Shown here: piece by piece, positions 24,835 through 37,417 of the stretch
Layout: each line of letters begins with the position of its first letter
How positions within the stretch are numbered: position 1 is the first letter of the stretch
The notes under the pieces: model-generated
Databases searched by the model: none
What the model was told of the DNA's origin: nothing
The model's input: only the letters and a program-made list of their open reading frames with translations
Translations under genes and position numbers: made by a program
NCBI RefSeq assembly: GCF_932526225.1
Contig: NC_064034.1
Location: 4,390,001-4,450,000, forward strand
Length of the DNA stretch: 60,000 nucleotides
Source of the DNA: Nematostella vectensis
Lineage: Eukaryota; Cnidaria; Anthozoa; Actiniaria; Edwardsiidae
Direction of reading: 5' to 3'

Positions 24835-25359
24835 TCATCTTTTCGCGTGTCTTTCCTGCTTTTTTTTCTTACGCGGTGCGAGGCCGTGTCGAGATCTGAT
24901 AGCGGCCTTGAGCGCGTAGTAATTCTCTTGTTCCTGAAGTATTAGCCGAAACTCTTCGTCTGAGATATGCCCGTCCTGCAGAGCCTTAGAGACCAGCTCG
25001 CTGGTCGAGTTTTTCTTACTCTCCGCTAAAACCATCGTGTCTTCGTGTTTAGCCACCTTGCTCGTAAGACCCCTAGAGACTACCCCTGCGCCCGCGCCCA
25101 CGACACCGATCGGCGTACCGCCGATCAGAACCCCTATCCCACTCAAAGAGACCCCCACCCCGGCACTGGAAAGCGCCCCTGCAGCGATGCCGGATGCCAC
25201 AGACACAGCATGGGTAACGGCAAAGGCGCGCTTATACTTCCTCCGCACCTGTCGATGATGCGTTATCTCGTTGTCTAGAACCGCCTGAGTTTCACATATT
25301 TTCTGGAGTCGAAAGCTTTGCACGTCGCCGCCGATGCTTACCGGAGAAGTAGGCGTCAT
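24835..25359 (-). CDS. Glycine-rich membrane-type element protein, 174 aa
   Basis: The frame runs from a true ATG to a stop. Residues 50-100 are a long Gly/Ala/Val-rich hydrophobic stretch able to cross a membrane or to act like a fusion-like or capsid-associated segment. A basic stretch precedes it and a very basic C-terminus (KKKKQERHAKR) follows. A helical region with KHEDT, VSKALQDGHISDEEF and an IR motif links the two parts. I recall similar small proteins being common in cnidarian genomes next to transposon-like genes, but cannot name the family. It lies inside the TIR element, upstream-adjacent (same strand) to a second element gene. Whether it is still expressed is unknown. Confidence 0.5.
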   Translation of the reverse strand: MTPTSPVSIGGDVQSFRLQKICETQAVLDNEITHHRQVRRKYKRAFAVTHAVSVASGIAAGALSSAGVGVSLSGIGVLIGGTPIGVVGAGAGVVSRGLTSKVAKHEDTMVLAESKKNSTSELVSKALQDGHISDEEFRLILQEQENYYALKAAIRSRHGLAPRKKKKQERHAKR

Positions 25360-25440
25360 CGGGGGGCAGACGCTGGGAAGCGAGGGGTATATGGCATACC
25401 GCTGCTAACGTCGCTGTTTGCCATGCTTGTTATGTCGGAC

Positions 25441-26111
25441 CTAGGTTAGCTCTAATACGAGGCGAACAGGCTTGCCCTTAAAGTCCACCCGTCTACCGCG
25501 GTCATCCCTGATCCATATTTGGATACTCGAGACAAACTCAGAGGAAGATGCTGCGGCACAAACGGGGACGTCGGGTCCATAGACGACTTTCTCGTGCGGC
25601 CTCCCGCGGGTTTCTAGGCAAGCGAAAATGTTTGAAAGTTCGCCTAAGGCGAGGCATTGCGTGCGGTCTACGATATCGCAGCAGATGTAGAGGGCGTCTT
25701 TTTTCGGCAAAGCCACCTTAAGTGGGGGCCCCCCCAAGGGCAGTGCGAGGCCCCGCTCCCCCAACTGATCGTCTTTAGCCTCTAAGCCAAATAGTGCGCA
25801 AAGTTCGGCATTCAGGAACGCAAGCCATTGGACATGAGCGCGATCTTCCCGGTGAGGGGATCCAGCTTCGCGGTCAGAATCTTGCTTTCAGCGCGGTTGA
25901 TCGTTTCCACGATGGACTCGGCCGTGTGGTGCCGGGACAGGAGGGAGGCTATAGTCGTTATCTGATGCTCCCGCTCGAGGTTATACCAGCTGTTAAACAG
26001 CGAGCACTGCCGGAGCGCCACAAAGCGTGGGCGCCTTATCGGCCGCTCGAAGAAGAGCGTCTGTTTGCCTTTGGTGAGCACAGTATGTAGGACCACCATT
26101 GTGTTGAACAT
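25441..26111 (-). pseudogene. Second element gene, interrupted by a frame shift
   Basis: Two minus-strand frames, 26111-25812 and the one ending at 25441, look like halves of one protein. The upstream half starts at an ATG and contains a SLFNSWYNL stretch followed by a helix-forming SIVETINRAES region. The downstream half contains ALYICCDIVD and, near the end, IRDDRGRRVDFKG. The halves are in different frames around 25800-25830, and the downstream frame has no ATG at its start, so the gene is broken by a small indel or, less likely, spliced. The halves resemble a widespread invertebrate family associated with virus-like transposons, perhaps a structural protein. That assignment is from memory and weak. 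Confidence 0.45.
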
Positions 26112-26407
26112 AGCCCGCCTTCGTGTTTAATAGGGCTGAGCATGGATTGGGAAGGCTAGCGGATGCTGAACGAGGAGGCGATTCCCCGAAGGGAGGTGGA
26201 AGAGACGAATAAGGCGGCAACTGCGGCAGGAGCCTCTATAGCCGAACATATCAAACACGCTATAGCCGAACAAGCCAAACGCGCAAAACCCGGTTTCCCT
26301 AGGTCTCTGACCCTCGCGCAAAAGCTGCTCTACGCCGTGCCCGCGACGGAGGGGCGATTCGCGCCTCCCATTCGTTTCTATGAAACCCCCCAGTCCCCCC
26401 CATAAAA

Positions 26408-27529
26408 GAATATTGGCAAAATAAAACTGCGAACTGTTCTGAGCCACAATAAAACTCATAAAACAGCAAAACTAGTAATGAAGTGAACAAAGCCCCTTTC
26501 TAAATCATAATTCAGAAAAGGTTCAATAATTTAGATACACCTTTGTGCAGATTTTTTCATTTTTAAATATAGTCTCGGTCATTATTTCGTTGTCTAACGT
26601 AATAAATGGAAATGGTCCTGTGTGCGTTTTTTTTTTCAATTTCAACGCTTATACATATATTTTCAAAATGCCTTGTTTTCCACCTGTGTATGCTTTTTGC
26701 GGTTTACTTTATTGATTAACAACTATTATTTTTGCGCATTTGTTGCGCCCCCCCCCCCCCCCCGCCTCCCCTCTCTCCTCTCTCCCCCCCTTTATCTCTC
26801 TGACTACTGTTTAGTGTCTTTGTCTATTTGTTTGATGTGTGTTGCTTAAGAAAAACTGTAAAACGATTAGGTTCTACGGTAAAATATCATAATGTATGGA
26901 TATTTTGTTTAGAAAGCCGATAGTGATGCAGGATTTCACGTTCAAAATTCTCAATTCTGTCTAACATATTCACATTTTGTTGATCAAGTATGCAAGAAAA
27001 TTTCTATTGTTCTGCGACGGATCATAATTTCCCGTCCATAGGATTCTCTTTTTGTACTAACATACAGGAAGAACATACGCGGTTACAGGCATGTAGCCAA
27101 AACTTTGAGCTTGGATTCGTTTACCCATTTAGATGACCATTTGCTCTTGGATATTTCGTCCCAGCTCGCAGTGGTACTTGTATATTTGTATATGAGCGGA
27201 CATGCCGGTTGAGTCGGAGGGCTTCCAAATACTTTAACTAGATTTTTGGGGTGCATACCCCATAAACATTCTCGCGGTTCGTTTATTATGCTTGCGAAAA
27301 ATGCAGGAGTTGAGGTCCCCAGGAGAAAAAATCCCTCTTAAAACAGTGCACATGAAATAGGGAACGATTAGGCCAAAAAATATTTCATTTCTTGTCGCGA
27401 TTGTACCTCGAGAGCACGCGGGCGGGTGATTTTTATTTATTTTGTTTAATTTGTTTATTTATTTCTAATAATAAAATCTGAATTTCACGTGGAGAATGAT
27501 TCATTCAATCAGAGGCACTATTGCGACAC
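26408..27529. other. No gene seen; poly-C tract
   Basis: A run of about 15-17 C lies near 26747-26763, followed by a CT-rich tract. The rest is AT-rich with no gene. Confidence 0.5.
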
Positions 27530-28158
27530 CAGCCCTCTCTTCTAAGCCAACCCTCTCTGATAAACTAGCCCTCTAAAAAAAAAGCCATCCCTCTCTAATA
27601 AGCCACCCTTCTCTGATAAGCCACCCTTTCTAATAAGCCACCCCTCACTAATAAGCCACCCCTCACTAATAAGCCACCCCTCTCTAATAAGCCACCCCTT
27701 TCTAATAAAAGTCACCCCTCACTAATAAGCCACTCCTCACTAATAAGCCACCCCTCTCTAATAAGCCACCCCTTTCTAATAAAAGTCACCCCTCTCTAAT
27801 AAGCCACCCTTCTCTAGAGTCACCCCTCTCTAATAAAAGTCACCTCTCTCTAAAAGCCACCCCTCTCTAAAAGCCAACCCTCTCTAATAAGTCACCCCTC
27901 TCTAATAAGTCACCCCTCTCTAATAAGCCAGCCCCTCTAAAAGCCACCCCTCTCTAATATGCCACCCCTCTCTAATAAGCCACCCCTCTCTAATAAGCAA
28001 CCCTCTTTAATGAGCCACACCTCTCAAATAAGCCACCCCTCTCTAATAAGCCACCCCTCTCTAAAAGCCACTCCTCACTAATAGGTCAACCCTCTCTAAT
28101 GAGCCAGCCCTCTCTGATAAGCCAGCCCTCTCTTATAAGTCACCCCTCTCTAATAAGC
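27530..28158. repeat. Minisatellite, CTAATAAGCCACCCCTCT type, left arm
   Basis: More than 30 copies of a roughly 18-bp unit with many variants (AAGCCACCC, AAGTCACCC, AAGCCAGCC) and varying spacing. The same repeat occurs inverted at 29716-30310. Confidence 0.95.
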
Positions 28159-29715
28159 CACTATATAAATCACTATATTTGCCAAGTGATATGTTTGGAG
28201 TTGATATCCAATTTTACACGTGTAAAATTAGATACAATTGGATTGATTTTTTAAGGAATAATCGGAATATTTTTTGTGGCTGTAAAACTTGGGCAGCCAA
28301 ACGAAATGTCATATAAATGAGAAAAAGACCATTACGTTCCCAAGATTTTAAATAAAACGAGTCACAGTTACATTATAAACTGATGTCTTATTTCTTTTGT
28401 AAACAATGTTTTTTTTTTTTAATCAGCAAATACCAAAGTCATAAATATACAATTAGATGCAAATGTTCAAATGAACTTAAGCGGGTCAAGGGGGGAGGGT
28501 GTGTTTGTTTTTTGGATGGGCGGACATCAGCAAAAAAAAAAAAAAAAAAAATGTAGCGGATCTATTAAAAATTATACTAAGATTACTAATCCTGGTATTT
28601 GACAACAAAATGACCGTGAATTGCACAATTGTCAAATTAGCTAGAAAAAAGGCGATACGTCCCGACTAATCGGATGATGCGGCGAAAAAAAAAGCGATTT
28701 CCAGCGTATAATTTCTTCCAAAATTTCAAAATGTATTGGTGCACATTTGTCAATTCATAGCTTCATCATCCTTTTCATCATCGTTTTCAAACTGTTCAGG
28801 CTTTGTGCAATAAAGTCGAAAATAAAAATAGTCGACATAGACGACACGCCGCAGATGCTTTTTCTTAGTAAGCCTTTTGTAACTTCCCTCGTCTTATCTA
28901 TAACATAAGATATGACCTTTTAAAGATCTTCCAAGCCTTGTGCTCTGCTTGAACAGGTATTTCATAGTGGAATATTGCACTATAGTGAAGATATCAAAAC
29001 TTGCTGACATTTGTTACGTTTGCTGACATTTGTTACATTTGCTGACATTTGTTACATTTGCTGATATTTGTTACATGAAAATAGACATAGCCATACTCCA
29101 CACGCCATTGTCATTTTGGAACGAGTTTGTCTTTCCTGATCACACATCACACTACGCTGCCGAAATCTTTCAACGTGATTATAGTAAAAGATTCGATGGT
29201 ATAAAACTGACTATTTTTTTTTCAATATTCCCAGTACGTGCTAATGGTTTACAAAAACGATATCCCCGTATTTTTAAGGCCACAAGCGTCCAAAATAGCT
29301 TAATCCAAAAAATATAAGGTTATAAACATTTCGTTGTATTGCTGTCTTTGTTGAAATAACATGCAGTTTCTAGCCGTGAGGCGACTCAATAGTCTCCTAG
29401 TGCGTTCTTCCAGGAGCTTCAAAATTATTCTTTAACAGTGTCTACTGCTCATTCTACCTAAACAATATTGAATATTGAATAGTACGGTAACTACAAAACT
29501 GTGCCACATTATTCCATGCTGAGGCCAGGAGGGAATACACCTTTTCATAGACTAGGTAATTAGTTGTCGTAGAAGGCAGTTGATAACATTAACTGCTATC
29601 CCTTAGAGTTTAAGGACCACGCCTTTTCTCTGCCGCATAGGTGTCAAAACTTATATTGGCCACACGTAGGATAGAATCCTGCTAGGGAGACCCCTATTCA
29701 CCCCTCCCCCCCCCT
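28159..29715. other. Spacer between inverted minisatellite arms
   Basis: AT-rich with homopolymer runs (T at about 28410, A at about 28532). A 15-bp repeat containing TTTGCTGACATTTGTTAC occurs about four times at 29003-29065. No transposase or other gene is recognised; the open frame at 29030-29317 starts without ATG. Confidence 0.5.
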
Positions 29716-30310
29716 TATGAGACAGGTTTGGCTTATTAGAGAGGGATGGCTCATCAGAGAGGGGTGGCTTATAAGAAAGGGGTGGCTTATTAGAAAGGGA
29801 TGGCTTATTAGAGAGGGGCGGCTTATTAGAGAGGGCTGCCATATTAGAGAGGGATGGCTTTTAGAGAGGGCTGGCTTATTAGAGATGGGTGATTTATTAG
29901 AGAGGGCTGGCTTATTGGAGATGGGTGATTTATTAGAGAGGGCTGGCTTATTAAAGGGGTGACTTGTTAGATAGTGATGGCTTATTAGAGGGGTGACTTA
30001 TTGGAGAGGACTGGCTTGTTTCATAAGGTTGGCTTAATAGAGAGGGTGGCTTATTAAATAATGCACTCTATGCAGCCTAACAGAAGGTGCACACTGGTAT
30101 GTAAATAATGTAATACTAGAAATTTTGCCAAGGGGTGGGTTAATAGAGTCGTGGCTTGCTAGAAAGGGATTGCTTATCAAAGGGGCAACTTATTAGAGAG
30201 CTATGTTTTTTTAAAGATGGCTTATTAAAGAGAGTTGGCAGAAAGGAAGGGCAGATCATTGAGAGGGGGGGCATATTATAGAGGAGGGATTAGAGGGCAG
30301 CATATTACAG
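29716..30310. repeat. Minisatellite, AGAGGGGTGGCTTATTAG type, right arm (inverted)
   Basis: The unit is the reverse complement of the array at 27530-28158. Copies are clear to about 30060, then more diverged and interrupted to about 30310. Confidence 0.92.
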
Positions 30311-31560
30311 TAGGGGAATGTTGATTTGGTTAGTGAACAGCTGCTTTAGGAATATGTTTCATTGCCATTCAGAGACAATGGAGTCATCAAGGAAACATGT
30401 GATTTATTGAAAGATTATGCAAATAAATAGTTACATAACTACAACAGAACATTAAAAGCTATGATGTGACAAAGGTTGCTTCAGTAATCAAATTTGGAAA
30501 TCCATCATGCCTGCTGAATAGATGGACAAAGGTAGTATAAGTCAAGTGTAACATACAGGTGAAAATCTCATAGAGCTTGAAATATAACAATGTAAAACAT
30601 GTGAATTCTTCATGATCTCGATGTTATTTGTGAACCAATAATCTGAAACTTAGGCTCACACTGTCTTTATATTGTGTCCTTTATTCCAATGGCACAGTTG
30701 AATTCAAAACTGGACTATTTGCCCTCGGGCCGCCTTAGAGCTAAAGATGACAAAATCTCTGGTTCAATTTTGTTAACCTTGGCACCTTTGACATTGAATA
30801 ACAAAATTTGACACTGCCTGAAATAAATAAAAAGGGAATTTAGTACAGGCTGAAGCTAGCTACTAATATGAAAAACATTTTCAGTCGCCTGGCCATACTA
30901 AAGCTTCAGCCAGGGTTGATATTCGTAATGTAAACAGACCCTTAGAAAAGGCAAATCTGAGGATATGCCAATTCACCGTATTGATTTTTATGAGGCAGAG
31001 AAAGATCAAATCAGGTTACTTAGGGGACTGTGTGATAATTGTAAGCTTATAGCTGCAATCTTACTGTACAACTTAGCCCAACTTAGATAGTGGAACTGAT
31101 TGATTATCAATTGAATGTTTTACTCGCATTGCGTTCACTTGTTTATCAGTAGTAACCTTCAAATATATTTCCTATGAACTACTTGACCTGCTTAATTGTG
31201 GATATCTCCCCTAGCGAAGGACGGTACGAAAGTAAAGACTCGATTTTTTGAGGAGCGAGGGAGTGTGACTCACCTCTAAATGGCTTGTCTCCGTCTTAGG
31301 ACGAGTAAGGGAACATAACTTTTGCTAAATCCTTTCCTCTTGGGTGTTTCTCTGCTTTATCAATTCCTCAGAAATCAGTTATATTATCAACAAACGACCG
31401 TTCTGCCATACCAAACTCGATCCCAGGGAAGAAGAGGGAAGACTGTTCTGCCACTCGATCCCAGTGTCACACGTGTGGCATTCTAACAAGGTCTATGATT
31501 GGACACATGTAGTCCTATCTGATTGGTTAGACATTTTCGCCACAAGGACAGTTCTGCAAC
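30311..31560. other. No gene seen
   Basis: I find no supported gene. Open frames are short and lack domain features. Confidence 0.45.
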
Positions 31561-31566
31561 GGTACA

Positions 31567-32803
31567 ATCTTTTGCTGTTGTTGGACTGTCGGAGATAGAC
31601 TTGCAGCACAACGACAGAGAAGGCGTTCCATTGTACATGGCGATAGACGGCCTGAAACACGCAAACAAAAGCTTTTTAAGCCAGCGTAGCCGACTGTTTT
31701 TTTTTTTTTTTCAAAGAAAAAGCGTGCGTTTTACAAAAGGAAGGAGCGAAGCTGGGACGAGCAATCGAGAACCATTGCGATTCGGGGACCAAAATGCGTA
31801 TAAAATAGACAGTCGAGAGAAAAACGAAATTCGCAGCGATTTCAATTTTTGGTCGTGCAGGTATTTTTTAGGAGTATTTTTCGAATTTTCCGACGAGCAT
31901 CCCTATCACTTTTACCCTGAAGAACCCCCCGGGTGCTGTACCCGGCGGATAACTGAATGTCGTAAAGGGTACATCTTGGCGTCTGATGGTAAAATCATCA
32001 AACTTTGAGATTGTTATCAATATAGTAACATCCTACAAATATCATTCAAAAAGGGAAACAAAACCCCAGATGTAAACAACTTGATATCGTTAATTACAGA
32101 CAATTGATAAGAAATCCGAGCAAAACTAGGGAGAAACAAAAATATACTGACAAATAAACAATAAATGTAAGACCTCTCAAACCTTGAAAGAATTTAGCGT
32201 TTGAGGTTTACCTTCAAGATAATTTTGAGGATGATTTAGGTTAAAAATGTATCGTGTGCAAACTGTTTCAAAACGATTAATCGTGATGAAAAACTGCGTT
32301 AAAAAGAAGACATCTTCACAATTATTCGCATTTAAATTTACCGCAAAATCAATAGAACTACTATTTGCCGACAATCTAACTCAATAAGGTGTGAAAAAAA
32401 TATACCGGCTTTCCTTAACTTTGGAAAGCCGACAAAACATAATATGAAAAATATAACGTCTAATTATCCAGCATTTTAGTGAGTGTAGTAGTCTAGTAAA
32501 AAAAGAAAATAAAAAACCATATCATGGCTAAAAATATGTAAAGTGCTAGAAAAAAACTGTTTAGTGCTGAAAACAAACTATATATACAAAACGTGCTGTC
32601 ATAAGAGCCACTCACATACAGCTTAAAAAAGATTTTATATTCTTTTTTTATCTTTTCAGCTGGCGAGATACCCGTGTTATGAGATGCAAAAAACTCTCCC
32701 CTTTCCCGAACAAGTTTCTATGTATCTTAGGCGATTGTGAATACTCAGGTGAAGCTTTGTTAGCTTGTGTACCATGCTATTTCAGTCATTCGTTGTGATC
32801 TGA
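31567..32803. repeat. Dispersed repeat, copy A
   Basis: This block matches 58013-60000 in the same orientation. Its first 275 bp match 58013-58257 and its remainder matches 59027-60000; about 770 bp separates the two parts in the other copy. Identity is high, with small indels at homopolymers. A 161-codon open frame (31523-32008) is interrupted in the other copy and shows no domain. A hairpin GGCTTTCC...GGAAAGCC lies near 32406-32432. The right border in copy B lies beyond the window. Confidence 0.9.
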
Positions 32804-33714
32804 ATACATTAGGTTGCGAGGACGGAATCAATTTTTAATGAGGGTCACTCTCGAGGAAACTCAGCGCTCGGCAGGCTTAATTTATCTTGGGGATTTCCCA
32901 TTAAGCTCTTTGTCAGAGCGTTTCTACTACTCCAAGAACCAAGCCAGACATCGCAATGAACGGAGAATGGACCGCGACTGATGCCTGAGTATCCTCATCT
33001 TGTTTTGTTTAGTTTGCATTTATGAATTTTTTGGGTTGTGGGTACTTCCCAAAGCCGGTACAGGCCGGTTGAGGGGTCAATGTGTTAAGTAAACTTTTTT
33101 TACTGATGTTAAATCGGAGCTTTAGAGTACAAATTGATCTACAAAGTGTTGTTTTGCACTCGAAAACAGTGAAATTTTGCATCGCAGACTATTTTTCGTG
33201 TGTTGAGTGCATTGAACTTTCCCCTTCTAGATAATGAAGGGGTAGAAATGCAATTTGACATATAATTGTAGTCAGTGCGCACGTTTTATTTCGACTATTC
33301 ATCTTATTAGAACTGACGAGATTCTTTTTCAAAAGTTTTATTGAGAATTTATGCTGATTTAACATGTCAAGGTCCTTACAAATGTTGAACAATTTGTACT
33401 ATTATTTCAGAAAGTAGCTTCAAAGCTTATCCCTTCCCCTCTATTATTCCCATTTTGTAGCTCGTGTCTGTCACCAAAAGGTTCAGGTGATTGCACCACG
33501 CTACTGTCAAATAAATTTTCTCTTGCATCATATTTTGAATTGGATGTGAATAGATATTTATATATAAAAGGCCTCTGATAACAGGGTGTATACCTTTTAA
33601 TATGTTGAATGTTAAATGAATAAGGTAAGTTACACAGAGAGCAACAGTATTATACTTATTATAATTATCACAATTAATTTTTCCTCCTTTGGTGCAAAAA
33701 TGTTAATATAGTTT
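32804..33714. other. No gene seen
   Basis: AT-rich DNA with no recognisable gene. A 67-codon frame at 33189-33392 is not supported. Confidence 0.45.
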
Positions 33715-34335
33715 TATGATATTGCCACAGAAATGGATAGCAGCACGAGTGGTACAGAGAGCTGGTGCTGGTAACAGACTGCACACCCCTTCATCTTCCC
33801 TGTCCAAGACATCGCAAGAGGAAGTGGCTAATGAACAAACTGCTGAACCACCAAGGAATATCATCCAGGCCGTCCGTACAAACCCTGTACCTGTGCCAAT
33901 CTTCAACACCCAGAAAGAGTAACACTGCCCCTTCTGATATTGGTCTTCCTTTATACGAAAAAAAAGCAAGAGTGTGCTGGGAGTGGGACAATAGAAGGAG
34001 AGAGCAAATGACCAGAAATTGAAGGAAAAGAGAGAAGAGCCTTATTCTCAGAAAAAAGTGATACGAAGGCTTATGGAAGCATTTTCAAAGAAAGAATCAG
34101 AAGAGTGTGCAAGAGTGTGCTGGGAGTGGGACAATAGAAGGAGAGCGCAAATGACCAGAAATTGAAGGAAAAGAGAGAAGAGCCTTATTCTCAGAAAAAA
34201 GTGATACGAAGGCTTATGGAAGCATTTTCAAAGAAAGAATCAGAAATAGACATTATTTCGAATGATATTGAAAAACAGCTCTTCAGAGTTAAGGATGTAA
34301 TTGGTGACATAAAAAATATTGTAAAGTTATACTAG
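33715..34335 (+). pseudogene. Degenerate coding-like fragment with a 142-bp tandem duplication
   Basis: A charged, Glu/Lys/Arg-rich coding-like stretch changes frame at about 33922. It contains a direct repeat of 142 bp: GCAAGAGTGTGCTGGGAGTG occurs at 33967 and again at 34109 with near-identical following sequence. The last open stretch (ending about 34331) would form an amphipathic helix. It resembles the C-terminal part of an unidentified, probably transposon-derived protein. I cannot name it. Confidence 0.35.
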
Positions 34336-36049
34336 TAAAAGTCTCAATATATCTTTTAATTTAATTTAATGAGTTTGTATTAACAAAATAAATTTTAAAA
34401 TTTGATATATTTGTATTTATACAATATAATGTTGTAACAAAAAAAGATATTCTGATAAGATCAAGACTTTGTTGTGATAATATTCTGATACTGTATACTA
34501 TCCTTATGATTTGCATCAATCGGTGCATAGGTTAAAATCAATCAGTCAATCGGTTAGTCAATAAATGGGTCAATCAATAGGTCAATCTGTCAGTCAGTCG
34601 GGTCCCCATTTTACCTTGTGGGTCGGCTGAACCCCCTCCATCCAGCATGTGGTGGGTTCTACAATGAATGGGTTCTGCAACTCAGTAGGTTTTACATTTT
34701 TCTACCCCTACAACAAAATAAAAAAAATAATTCCATAAGCATTTATCTCCTCCTTCAACAACAATATATAGTTATAAGCACAACCATAATCTAATAAACT
34801 AATTGTCACTTTCTTACTAACTAATATATTATCTCCTCTGTAATATGTCTGTAACAGATTTCTAACATATTTAAAAAAAATCCTTTCTCATACTAATAAT
34901 ACCAATACCTTAACTTATCTCTCTATTTAAACCATCAATAATATAATCCATCAATCACCTACATGGGCAGTGGAATTGGGGGCAGAGGTGGAGGCTAGGG
35001 GCACTGCCCCACCATTAGACAGAGGTGGTGGTGGTGGGGGGGGGGGGGGGGGGGGTTGAAGATGAAAAGATGAAAACATTACAATTTGTGTTGTGCCCCC
35101 AGATATCTTTTTATTTCCAATGTTCATGATCTAATATAATACATCACCAATCGTTAACAACTAACTTTTTTTTTCTATCTCTCTCAATCATACTTTTCCT
35201 CTCAATCAACCTAAATAACATTGCACAACAAGTGAAAAATAGTTTATAAAAATGGTCATTGTTTCCTATGTTAAACAAAGATCAGACCTATCTAAACAAA
35301 CAAAAGTATACACTGTAATTTCTAGTAAACAAACACGTTCCGTATGTAGTGGTAGTAATGAGATGGGGTAAAAGGTTTGTGAAAAACAAAATATACTTAC
35401 TGAAATCATTTAGTATTCAAAAAAATGGAAGCAGGTTTGGGCCAATTACCCTTATAAATTCAACAACAAGTGTCTCACTTCATTTGACATCGTAATCAAT
35501 TAATTCTAACCAAATTTTGAAATAAAATCTACTGAAATTGAAAACACAGTATTCTATATTTTCATTTGTCTCCTGTTTTCTTATCATAGTTTGGCAAATT
35601 AGTAATATAACATAATAACCACAAAGCAGACACTATTATAGAGCTCTTTAGAAACAAACAATATTCTTTAACATCAGCAGCAATCGAAACCATTTAATTT
35701 TGACCAAAACTACGAGGACACTAGATTTTTTTACCGTATGATTTAGTCATGGCGGACGATATATTCGCCATCCTATCGCATAAAATCCATGAACTTGTTC
35801 AACAAATAACACGAAAACGGTCTACGTCTACTCTATTGACCAACAGCATTTCCACATCGAGTTGGTATAAAAAAAAAATAAATAAAAAAATATATATATA
35901 TATAAATAATACATGAAAAATACATATGTACATGGAATATTTAAAAAGATCTATACTATATTAAAAGTTAATAAATAATTAATTAGTTAATCAAAATAAT
36001 AATATATAATATAAAAAAAATTAAATCATTCATTTCTATTGGTTGTGGT
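34336..36049. other. AT-rich intergenic DNA with G-rich tract
   Basis: A GGT/G-run tract lies at about 35022-35055, next to a CAGAGGTGGAGGCTAGGGGC stretch that resembles an end of a hAT-like MITE. A short ATAAAAAAATATATATA tract lies near 35880. No gene was found. Confidence 0.45.
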
Positions 36050-37369
36050 GCAGTAATTTTTAAAAGATAAAATAGATGGGGTATTCTGAATATAGCTAGG
36101 TAAATAGTTTCAGTCTCTAATAGTTCTAGGGAAAAAGCTATGGAGATAATAGTCATGTTGGCAGCTAGGCTGAATAAAGGCATGGCTAGAAAAAGCTCTA
36201 GTAGGACGTAGCTTTGGTAAAAAGTAATCTGGTATGGGCAATGCAATGTTGTTATGAATTGCTTGATAAAATATACTCAACCTATGAGTTCTACGTCTGT
36301 CCTGCAGAGGGGCTAAATTTAAAAAAATCAAGCATTTCTGTTACACTAGAGTATCTACTATAATCTCTCTTTATGAATCTTGCTGCACGCCTCTGTACTG
36401 CTTCAATGGCGTCAATTTGATCTTGTCTGTATGGATCCCATACCGATGCAGCATATTCCAGTTTCAGCCGAACAAGAGTGGTATATGCCATATGTTTGGT
36501 ATCTTGAGAACAAGGATATACGTTACGTTTGACAAATCCAAGTGATTTATTTGCCTTATTCACAATATCGTTGACATGTGAGTTTCAGCGAAGGTCGTCT
36601 GACAATATCACTCCAAGGTAGGGATGATCTTTGACCTGTGATAACTTCTTTCCATCAATATAATAATCATGTTCCAATAAGTCCCTCTTCCTTAAAATCC
36701 TCATTGTAGGACATTCAGGACATTCCATTTGCCAATGCTTTGACCAGGAAACAAGTTTATCTATATCTTTCTGCAAAATCAGACAGTCATCAGGTGAGTG
36801 AATTGGTGGATACAGCAAAGCATCATCTGCAAAGAGCCTAAGTGTGCTATTCAGATTCATATGAATGTCATTAATCAATAGAAGAAACATCAGCGGGCCC
36901 AACACCGTCCCCTGTGGTACTCCTGAGGTGACGTTGACACATTGAGACCTTGATGTAAGCCAAGAATTGATCCATGTCAGCGTAGGTCCTTGAATTCAAT
37001 AATGATGCAGTTTGTATAACAGTCTCTGATGAGGAACCTTGTCAAAGGCCTTGCTAAAATCAAATATTTGTAGATCTAATGCAACTCCATTATCCAGGTT
37101 TCTTGCAAGCTCCTCAATGGTAAGAAGTAGTTGGGTTTCACATGAATGAGACTTTCTAAAGCCATGCTGAAGGGCATACAAGATGTTGCTACATTCCAAA
37201 TGATGCATAATACTTCCATACACTACATGCTCCATCACCTTACACAGAACTGCTGTGAGAGAGACAGGTCTATAATTACTTACTTGTCTTTAAAGACATA
37301 CTTTTGTAGGCACTACAACAATTGATTAGCTTTTAACCATTAGAAATATTATCATAAGTATTAGTATTA

Positions 37370-37417
<48 letters not shown>

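Larger units (their letters stand above)
24356..26401. mobile_element. Polinton-like miniature element with TIRs and 6-bp target duplication
   Basis: About 60 bp at the left end (from 24356) matches the inverse of the right end (to 26401). Both share GGGTTTCATAGAAA and GGGAGGCGCG(A/G)ATCGCCCC. The element is flanked by ATAAAA on both sides (24350-24355 and 26402-26407). A 6-bp target duplication is the rule for Polinton/Maverick elements. GC content is far above that of the flanks. Only two minus-strand genes or remnants are seen, with no polymerase or integrase, so this would be a deletion derivative. The Polinton link is inferred from the duplication length and gene style. Confidence 0.65.
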
